DNA from: Chitinophaga pinensis
GTDB lineage: Bacteria; Bacteroidota; Bacteroidia; Flavobacteriales_D; Crocinitomicaceae
Direction: 5' to 3'
Assembly (NCBI GenBank): GCA_945897765.1
Contig: CAMDGP010000034.1
Coordinates: 1 to 12,826, forward strand
Length of the DNA: 12,826 nucleotides
Shown here in pieces: positions 1 to 6,700 of this stretch (the stretch's first letter is position 1; each line of letters opens with the position of its first letter). The position numbers were made by a program, and so were the translations under genes. Under the pieces are notes generated by a model. The model was not told the origin of the DNA. It saw only the letters and a list, made by a program, of their open reading frames with translations, and searched no databases.

Positions 1-1
1 A

Positions 2-172
2 TTACCAATTTTTTCTTTCGGTAATAGGAACATAAGTCCAAGCGAGGAGGTGACTAATTTTATTTCCTTGTCCCATTTGTATAGTTTTAATTTCCGCTAC
101 TTTTTGCTCTTTCAGAATCTTGTAAAAACGTACAAGGTTGTCCTTTTTAGAAACTAAAGTACTGAACCATAA
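2..172 (-). pseudogene. rlmF: C-terminal remainder of rlmF beyond the in-frame TGA
   Basis: Reading on past the TGA in the same frame gives 56 codons and a TAA at 2-4. The translation begins LWFSTLVSKKDNL and contains IQMGQGNKIS and LAWTYVP. These correspond to the RlmF C-terminus (E. coli: MWFTSLVSRGENL, EMAQGQKQSR, IAWTF). Together with the upstream part the reconstructed protein would be 307 residues, the expected RlmF length. No base is lost or gained, so a single substitution created the stop. The stop sits where E. coli has Val in KQVMWF; I recall Cys at this position in relatives, which would make TGT/TGC to TGA one base change. A second deviation is His where the family usually has Arg after the MGQGNKIS stretch. 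There is no separate start codon or gene here. Confidence 0.85.
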
Positions 173-925
173 TCAGTTTTTAGTAAATATTTTGCTTTCA
201 AGAATCATTTGTCTAACAAATTGAAGTTCACCACCTTCGCACCATAATTCATTGCTTTGTCCACCAAAATTTAACGTAACTGTATTTATTTTTTCTTTTT
301 TTAGATTTGAAAGTTTTCGTTTACTTCCAGTTATTGCTTTTTCGGCAGAAGAATGAAACGGTGGATTGCATAAAGTTGCAGTGAATCGCTCGTTTGCTTG
401 AATAATTCCTTCGAAAATGGATTTATCATTCGTTTGCAATCGCAATTCGACTTTATTTTTTAAAATGGAATTTGTATCAATTATTTGTTGCCCATTTTTG
501 ATAGAAATAGGGTCAATATCTGAGCCAACAAAATTCCAATTATATTCTGAAACACCAATTATAGGATAAATACAATTAGCACCAACACCAATATCTAAGT
601 AACGAATATCAGAATTTTGTGGACCAATTAAATCCGCCAAATAATGAATATAATCTGCTCTTCCAGGGATAGGAGGACACAAATAGTTAGAAGGAATTTC
701 CCAGTTTTCAATTTGATAGAAGTATTTTAGTAAGGCATAATTAAGTGCTTTAACAGCTTTTGGATTAAAAAAGTCAATTGATTCGTTTCCATATTCATTC
801 ACTTTTACAAAAAACTTGAGTTCAGGCATTACAATAATTAAAGCTTGAAAATCATACGCTTCTCTATGTTTATTTCTTGGGTGAAGATTGGATTTTGGAA
901 GAAGTTGATTTTTATTTTCTGGCAC
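173..925 (-). CDS. rlmF: RlmF-type 23S rRNA (adenine-1618-N6)-methyltransferase, cut short by an in-frame TGA
   Basis: This is the N-terminal 250 residues of RlmF (YbiN), the SAM-dependent enzyme that N6-methylates A1618 of 23S rRNA. Visible family marks are the N-terminal NLHPRNKH (13-20), LCPPIPGRADYIHYLADL (82-99), the SAM-binding motif I LDIGVGANC (110-118), the catalytic NPPF motif CNPPFH (186-191) and LNFGGQ..ELWCEGGE (218-233). Each aligns from memory with the E. coli protein almost without gaps. Translation then meets TGA at 173-175, although the rest of the family sequence continues in the same frame down to position 2. The truncated product lacks the last strands of the methyltransferase fold and is probably inactive unless the stop is read through or is a sequence error. 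The ATG at 925 gives the usual N-terminus. The gene is divergent from the acyltransferase at 988. Identity is very likely; whether it works is doubtful. Confidence 0.9.
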   Translation of the reverse strand: MPENKNQLLPKSNLHPRNKHREAYDFQALIIVMPELKFFVKVNEYGNESIDFFNPKAVKALNYALLKYFYQIENWEIPSNYLCPPIPGRADYIHYLADLIGPQNSDIRYLDIGVGANCIYPIIGVSEYNWNFVGSDIDPISIKNGQQIIDTNSILKNKVELRLQTNDKSIFEGIIQANERFTATLCNPPFHSSAEKAITGSKRKLSNLKKEKINTVTLNFGGQSNELWCEGGELQFVRQMILESKIFTKN

Positions 926-972
926 ATTGTAAATGTAAATAGTTTAAATCAACTTTCATTTCACATTTTGTT

Positions 973-980
973 TATTTTCG
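973..980 (+). promoter_or_regulatory. possible Bacteroidota -7 box (TATTTTCG) before the acyltransferase gene
   Basis: TATTTTCG differs by one base from the Bacteroidota -7 consensus TAnnTTTG and ends 7 nt before the ATG at 988. No convincing TTG/TTTG -33 partner lies at the expected distance. The same 8-mer precedes the operon starting at 8515. If used, the mRNA would have almost no leader. Confidence 0.35.
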
Positions 981-987
981 TTGGTAA

Positions 988-2097
988 ATGCAAATTGTGA
1001 AACAGGAGTTTAATAATCTTCCAATAAATTTTAACCAAAGAAATGGTGGATTAGACCTTCTGCGTTCTGTCGCAATTCTAATTGTTTTACTTCAACATAG
1101 TTTATTGTTTTATTCAAAAAGTGAAACTCAAGATTTAACAGGTTCTTTGATTAATTTATTTGATGGAGTTTCCATTTTTTTTGTTTTGAGCGGGTTTTTA
1201 ATTGGAAACATTTTACTTCGAACTTTCATTGAAGAGGAAGCAACCTATCACGCACTTTATACCTTTTGGAAAAGACGATGGATACGAACGATTCCTAGCT
1301 ATTATTTAGTTATGACAATTGTTTTGGTACTTTCCATTTTATCAAATAAAAATGATACTTTTTTAAACCATTTAAATTACTATTTCTTTCTGCAAAACAT
1401 TACTATTGAACTATCAAAATTCTATCCAGAGGCCTGGAGTTTATCGATTGAAGAATGGTTTTATTTTCTATTTCCCCTCATTTTGCTTTTGTTAACCAAT
1501 TTCTTTCAAAAAAACCAATTAATGGTGATTACAATACTTATTTTTCTTGTTTTTCCACTCTTTATTAGATTTGTTTTTTCGTTTAATTTTCAGGATTTTG
1601 ATTTCAGGAAATTAGTTATTTTTCGTTTAGACGCTATTGTTTATGGTGTTTTAATTGCTTTTGTAAAATTTAAATATTGCTTGTTTTTCTATAGATCAAA
1701 GTGCCATTTGTTTACAGTTAGTTTGGTTTTATTGGCAACGTTAAGCATCCTTAAATTCAAAAATCAACTTTCTGATTTCAATGAACTTTTTTATTCATTT
1801 GAAGCTTTGAGTTATTGCTTAATAATTCCTTTTATTTATGGTTTAAACCTTTCTCAAAAAAGTTTATTGGGTCAATTTACTTATTTTGTAAGTTCACGTT
1901 CTTATCTTCTTTACTTGATAAATCTTTCCTTGGTTTTAGGTTTTATAATTCCCTTTTTTAAGGAAAAATTTTCAGTCTTGAATCAAATTCCTTTTCTTTG
2001 TTTTGTTTTATTTTGGGTGATTAATTTCCTTTTAGCGGAACTTATTTATCACTTTTATGAACGTCCAATTTTAGTATGGAGAGATAAAAATATATGA
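988..2097 (+). CDS. acyltransferase-3 family integral membrane O-acyltransferase (OafA/YrhL-like)
   Basis: The protein (369 aa) is very hydrophobic, with about ten membrane segments and no other domain. Members move acyl groups (often acetyl) across or at the inner membrane onto sugars of LPS, capsule, peptidoglycan or exported metabolites. Family signatures in order: GGLDLLRSVAILIVLLQHS (20-38) with the conserved Arg26 and the His37 thought to act in catalysis; DGVSIFFVLSGFLIG (59-73); the Arg-rich loop FWKRRWIRTIPSYY (93-106); AWSLSIEEWFYFLFP (149-163) with the Glu155/Glu156 pair; RLDAIVYGVLIA (213-224); and the terminal FYERP (356-360). Length fits a stand-alone family member without an SGNH domain. 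No glycan genes lie next to it, so the acceptor cannot be named. It reads alone, divergent from rlmF and 82 bp before trxB. Confidence 0.88.
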   Translation: MQIVKQEFNNLPINFNQRNGGLDLLRSVAILIVLLQHSLLFYSKSETQDLTGSLINLFDGVSIFFVLSGFLIGNILLRTFIEEEATYHALYTFWKRRWIRTIPSYYLVMTIVLVLSILSNKNDTFLNHLNYYFFLQNITIELSKFYPEAWSLSIEEWFYFLFPLILLLLTNFFQKNQLMVITILIFLVFPLFIRFVFSFNFQDFDFRKLVIFRLDAIVYGVLIAFVKFKYCLFFYRSKCHLFTVSLVLLATLSILKFKNQLSDFNELFYSFEALSYCLIIPFIYGLNLSQKSLLGQFTYFVSSRSYLLYLINLSLVLGFIIPFFKEKFSVLNQIPFLCFVLFWVINFLLAELIYHFYERPILVWRDKNI

Positions 2098-2108
2098 TAA
2101 ATCACTAG

Positions 2109-2122
2109 AATTGTTGACAATT
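2109..2122. repeat. small dyad AATTGT-TG-ACAATT upstream of trxB
   Basis: Six-base arms around a 2-nt centre lie about 27 bp upstream of the TAATTTTG box of trxB, close to where a -33 element or operator would be. No T-tract follows, so it is not a terminator for the acyltransferase gene. In AT-rich DNA such a dyad can arise by chance. Confidence 0.2.
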
Positions 2123-2149
2123 AAAACAGTCAGCTTTCAATCGTTTAAT

Positions 2150-2157
2150 TAATTTTG
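2150..2157 (+). promoter_or_regulatory. -7 box TAATTTTG for trxB
   Basis: This is an exact match to the Bacteroidota -7 consensus TAnnTTTG, 22 nt before the trxB ATG. No good -33 TTG is found 17-23 nt upstream. The leader between box and gene is A-rich, as is common for genes without a Shine-Dalgarno sequence in this phylum. Confidence 0.5.
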
Positions 2158-2179
2158 TTCTTCTTAAAAAATAAAAAAA

Positions 2180-3124
2180 ATGAGCTCAATTGAAAAAGTA
2201 CATTGCCTAATTATTGGTTCAGGTCCAGCTGGATATACAGCAGCAATTTATGCGGCACGTGCAGATATGAAACCTCTTATGTATCAAGGTTTACAGCCTG
2301 GGGGACAATTAACAACAACAAACGAAGTAGAAAATTTCCCAGGTTATCCAAATGGAATAAGTGGTCCAGAAATGATGGTTGAATTAGAAACTCAAGCGAA
2401 AAGATTCGATACAGATATTCGTTTTGGGTTTATTGAAAAAGTAGATTTTACAGGTGAGATTCATAAATGTTGGGCAGATGATGGAAAAGAAATACATGCA
2501 GAAACTGTAATTATATCTACGGGAGCTTCCGCAAAATACTTAGGGTTGGAGAGTGAACAAAAATACCTTAAACTAGGAGGTGGCGTTTCCGCTTGCGCAG
2601 TTTGTGATGGATTTTTCTATCGTAATCAAGAGGTTGTAATTGTTGGCGCTGGTGATTCAGCGTGCGAGGAAGCACATTACTTATCTAAATTGTGTACAAA
2701 AGTTACCATGTTAGTACGTAAAGACTTCAGGGCTTCAAAAATCATGGCAGACAGAGTAAAAAAAACGGAGAATATTGAAATCCTTTATAACACCGAAACA
2801 TTGGAAGTAATTGGTGACGGTCAATTAGTTACTGGAGTTCGCGTTTTTAATAATGAATCAAAAGCAGAACATGTAATAAATACAACAGGATTTTTTGTTG
2901 CAATAGGTCATAACCCAAATACAAATATTTTTAAGGATTTTATAGACTTAGATGAAACTGGTTACATAAAATACGCGCAACCTGGAACAAGTAGAACAAA
3001 CGTCGCTGGCGTTTTTGTTGCTGGTGACGCTGCTGATAAAACGTATCGTCAAGCTATAACTGCGGCAGGAACGGGTTGTATGGCTGCCTTAGACGCAGAA
3101 CGCTACCTAGCTTCAAAAGAATAG
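2180..3124 (+). CDS. trxB: thioredoxin-disulfide reductase
   Basis: This is a cytoplasmic flavoenzyme that uses NADPH to reduce thioredoxin. The 314-residue length is typical of the low-Mr bacterial enzyme. Seen in order: FAD-binding GSGPAGYTAA (13-22); the GLQPGGQLTTTNEVENFPG stretch (37-55); the redox-active CAVCDG (139-144), with Cys139 and Cys142 forming the disulfide; the NADPH-binding GAGDSACEEA (156-165); VRKDFRAS (179-186), whose basic residues contact the 2'-phosphate and favour NADPH over NADH; and the C-terminal FAD motif GVFVAGDAAD with YRQAITAAGTGC (277-300). Nothing is missing. The ATG at 2180 is preceded by an A-rich leader and an exact TAnnTTTG box, and the gene ends 18 bp before a strong hairpin terminator. 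No thioredoxin gene is nearby. Confidence 0.97.
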   Translation: MSSIEKVHCLIIGSGPAGYTAAIYAARADMKPLMYQGLQPGGQLTTTNEVENFPGYPNGISGPEMMVELETQAKRFDTDIRFGFIEKVDFTGEIHKCWADDGKEIHAETVIISTGASAKYLGLESEQKYLKLGGGVSACAVCDGFFYRNQEVVIVGAGDSACEEAHYLSKLCTKVTMLVRKDFRASKIMADRVKKTENIEILYNTETLEVIGDGQLVTGVRVFNNESKAEHVINTTGFFVAIGHNPNTNIFKDFIDLDETGYIKYAQPGTSRTNVAGVFVAGDAADKTYRQAITAAGTGCMAALDAERYLASKE

Positions 3125-3142
3125 TTTTTAACGTCATTTATT

Positions 3143-3177
3143 AAAAGGTGATTACGCGAGTAGTCGCCTTTTTTTTT
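3143..3177. terminator. bidirectional intrinsic terminator between trxB and the CYTH gene
   Basis: A 13-bp stem (3143-3155 with 3160-3172, including two G-U pairs) closes a GCGA tetraloop at 3156-3159, a stable GNRA type. It is followed by an uninterrupted T-run to 3177. The stem also begins with AAAA, so it can work in both directions. The CYTH stop codon (3176-3178) touches its edge, so it likely ends both convergent transcripts. Confidence 0.85.
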
Positions 3178-3628
3178 ACAATTTTTCTATCAATTTTGCA
3201 TTGAGATAAGAAGGATCGTATGTAACCTCTCGCCCTAACCAGACAGGTTTATTGAAAGATTCATCTTCTGATTCTAATTCAATTTCTGCGATTATTAATC
3301 CATCAAGTTTCCCTTCAAAAACATCGACTTCCCATAAATTGTTTTCAAATTTAATTTCATAACGAATTTTACTAAGCACTTTAAGATTCATAATTTCCAT
3401 CATAGAAATTGCATCTTGAACTGGTATTTGATATTCAAATTCATCTCGGTTGAGAGACTCATTCCCAATTTTAACAGTTAAGAAAGCTTTTTCACCTTTC
3501 GTACGGACACGAACTGTTCTGCTATTTTCATTTTGAATATAAGCCTGCTTTATTTTCTCTCCTTCAATTAATTGCAAAAAACTTAAATCTTCTCGTTCTA
3601 TTAAATATTTCCTTTCTATTTCTTTCAT
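3176..3628 (-). CDS. CYTH-domain protein, probable inorganic triphosphatase
   Basis: The 150-residue protein is a single CYTH domain (triphosphate tunnel metalloenzyme). It carries the signature ExExK as EIERK (Glu3, Glu5, Lys7), which binds the metal and triphosphate. Further tunnel residues are visible: VRVR (Arg40, Arg42), TVK (Lys53), RDEFEY (Arg61, Glu63, Glu65), KIRYE (Lys87, Arg89), EVDVFEG (Asp102) and IAEIELES (Glu115, Glu117, Glu119). Small bacterial members with this layout hydrolyse inorganic triphosphate; some relatives act on thiamine triphosphate or are class IV adenylate cyclases. The lack of any fused domain and the short length favour the triphosphatase role. It is cytoplasmic, with no signal peptide. 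It lies downstream of the large secreted-protein gene but is separated from it by a terminator, so it is probably transcribed on its own. Confidence 0.9.
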   Translation of the reverse strand: MKEIERKYLIEREDLSFLQLIEGEKIKQAYIQNENSRTVRVRTKGEKAFLTVKIGNESLNRDEFEYQIPVQDAISMMEIMNLKVLSKIRYEIKFENNLWEVDVFEGKLDGLIIAEIELESEDESFNKPVWLGREVTYDPSYLNAKLIEKL

Positions 3629-3667
3629 TTTTGTTTACTAATTGAAAAGCATTAGTTTTTAGCGAAT

Positions 3668-3700
3668 AAAAAAAGTCAACCTGTAAAGATTGACTTTTTT
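3668..3700 (-). terminator. intrinsic terminator of the 8515-3717 operon
   Basis: An 11-bp perfect stem (TTGACTTTTTT at 3690-3700 pairing with 3669-3679) has a 10-nt loop and, on the minus strand, ends in a T-run. It lies 16 bp after the stop codon of the large secreted-protein gene and 40 bp before the CYTH start, separating the two units. Confidence 0.75.
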
Positions 3701-3716
3701 GTATTTTATTTTTGTT

Positions 3717-6700
3717 TTATCTTATCAAATTGATGTGACCGTGAACGGTTTGTTTTTCATCGTTATTTATGAGTTTAAATCTGATTTTCCAAGTGTAAGT
3801 TCCGTCAGGACATTTCATACCATCATTATAAGTTCCATCCCAACCAAACTGAAAATCATGATTTTCCCAAATTAACTCACCCCATCTATTGTAAACATAG
3901 AAATCATAAGAGTATGGATCAATTCCAGAATAAAATACAGGTAAGAAAGTTTGATTATATTGGTCACCATCGGGTGTAAATGTATTAGGAACCCAATAAA
4001 TAACATCAATTAACGAATCGCAATCACCAATAACTATTACTGTTAAAGAGTCAGTACCCGCACAGCCACCATTGCTAGTTCCAATTACAACAAATTGTGT
4101 TAACCCAATATTAGGTAAATAAGGTACATTGTTTTGTAAACTATTATCCCAAGAATAAGAACTTGCACCTGAACCACTCAAGATAATTGGTTTACCTACA
4201 CAAACTGTTAAATCTGGACCAGCTTCAACAATAGGGAATGCTTCAATTGTTAAATTAAAAGTACTTGTTGCCGGACACAAGTTTCCAGGTGTCGTATATG
4301 AAATTGAATAGGCACCAGGTGTTGATGTAGCCAGATTAATTTGCCCTGTTATTGGATTTATTGAAAGCCCGTTACCGCTTGAGTAAGTTCCGCCTGCGTT
4401 ACCAACTAAAGTAGGAAGAGGATTAGGCTCATTTAAACAATACAGGTTATCTGGGTAAGTAATTGAAGCAGTTTGTGCACCAACAAAATCACCTGAAATT
4501 GTTATCGGACAACCATTATCATCAACTATATCAAACGAAAAAGGACCATCAGTTAAATTACCTAATATGATTGTACCTCCATTTGCTACACTTGTATTAA
4601 CAAAAGTTGCACTTGCGGGACTTTGGCTTCCTGTTACAACATTAAAGTTTGTTCCGTTTAATTGCGGTGCACCACCAGTTAATGTTACAGAAACAGTTCC
4701 ATTTGCACAATTTGAATTTTGTACATCAACTATTTCTGGCAGATATTGTATTGCTATAGGTGTGCCTAATTCGTAACAATCATTAGCTGGAGAAATAACA
4801 TAACTGTATAATCCCTCAACAATACTATACATTGTAAGTGGAACAAAGTAAACTGTATTGTTAGTAAATGTTCCTGCAGGTAGAGCATTGATTAATGATA
4901 AGTCATTAACGTCCGTTAAACTGGGAGTACTGGCATAAATTCCTAAAAAGCAAGGGTCATCAGGAACAGTTAAATTTGTAGCAGCAGATTGTGCAGGAGT
5001 TAATGCAACAGTTGGTGGACAACTATAAACTAACCAAGATACACCAGGGTCATAAACTGGAATAGGAGCCGTGCCACCTGTTGTTAGAGCTGGAGTAACA
5101 AAATCGTTATTAGATGTTATGTTTAATTGATCTCCAAAACAAAGCATTGTTTGTGATTGCGTGTCTCCAGTTAAACTTGTGTTGTATGTTCCAATTTCAG
5201 CAAGACAAGCAGTTGGACTAACAATGCTACAATCCGTTGTGGCTGAGCCAGAACTTGTAAACGAAACATTTGTAGGTTGATTGGAAAAATTAGTTATTAA
5301 TAAAACATATACTTCTCCAGTTTGAGCGTTAGCAATATTTGCAGTTTCATTTGCAGAACCACTAAAGCTACAATCTATAATTAAATTCGTACTAGAACCA
5401 GTTGTTGCTGTTCCAAAATTATCACAATAGGTTAATGAATTATTTATGCTTGTATATGGTCCATATAAAATGTAATCAACGTCCACATTTGCTGAATTAG
5501 TCATGTTTATCCCTATTGAACCGGGTGTTGCTATTTGCATATAATACCACTCTGGATTGGGAGTAGAAAAAAGACAACCATAGTCATTATTTGGATAAGT
5601 AGTGCTTGCTGGCACTTGATTCGTTCCAGCTGGAAATGTTGTTGTACCGTTGTCAGAACAAAATGGATTTTGAATGCAGGGAGGATTCAAACATGCTGCT
5701 GGCGCTGTGTAAGCTTGAGTTCTTGTACAAGCTGGCAGAGCAGAGAAAGTAGCTGTAACGTTACAATTTGCACCATTTGCTGTTAAACCTGTAAAGTTAT
5801 ATGCTTGTGGTGAATTGAATGGTGCATTAAAAGTTTGTGTACCGCCACAACCTGAAACAGTTAAAGTTCCTGTTGCTGGGGCTGAATTAAATGTTATACT
5901 TCCAGCAACATTATATAAATCATTGGCACAAACGGAGGGAACTGCTGTAAGTGCTGAAATCACACATCCACAAGCTGCTGGTGCAGTAAAATTTTGAGAA
6001 CCGGTACAAGTTGAAGCTGAAAAACTAGCTGTAACTGAACAAGCAGCACCGTTTGAGGGTTGATTTGCAATATTGTAATTTATAGGGGATGTAAAAGGAG
6101 CATTAAAACTCTGTGATCCTCCACATGAACTAGTAACAGTTAATGTCCCAGAAGAAGGAGGTAAAGTAAAATTAACACTACCAGCTAGCCCAAATGTATT
6201 TGTTGCACTGGCACAAGTACCAGGCGTTGCAGTAACTGAAGTAATTGCACAAGCAGCACCGCATGAAGCAGGTGCGTTATAATTTGAAGTCGCAGTACAA
6301 GCTGGAGTAGCTGAAAATGTAGCAGTAGTAGTACATGCTGCACCATTTGCCGTTAAATTGTTAAATGTATAATTTAGAGGCGAAGTGAAAGGAGCATTAA
6401 AAATTTGAGTTCCACCACATCCAGAAACTGTTAATGTACCAGTTGAAGGAGGATTAGTAAAAGTTATTGACCCGTTAACGTTATATAAATTAGTTGCACA
6501 AGTTGTAGGAATAGAAGTTAAGAATGAAATGGAACAAGTTGCATTACAGGCCACTGGAGCTGTATAAAATGCAGTTGCAGTGCAAGTAGGTATAGCTGAA
6601 AATGAACTCGTAACTGTACACGATGCTCCGTTAGATGTTAAATTACTAAATATATAGGCTTGAGGCGATACAAATGGTGCATTAAAAGTTTGAGTTCCAC

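Noticed and set aside
133..175. TGA in rlmF as a selenocysteine codon
   Set aside because: The 40 nt after the TGA hold only a GGTT/AACC four-base pairing and no proper hairpin of the bacterial SECIS type, and RlmF is not a known selenoprotein.
3637..3656. ACTAAT-N8-ATTAGT inverted repeat just upstream of the CYTH gene as an operator or riboswitch
   Set aside because: The arms are only six AT-rich bases; this is expected by chance in this composition and no further structure surrounds it.
5535..5786. Open frame on the plus strand inside the large secreted-protein gene (also 4567-4776 and 5815-5997)
   Set aside because: They are antisense to the clear T9SS cargo gene and arise because its repeats lack stops in that frame; the translations have no domain or sensible composition.
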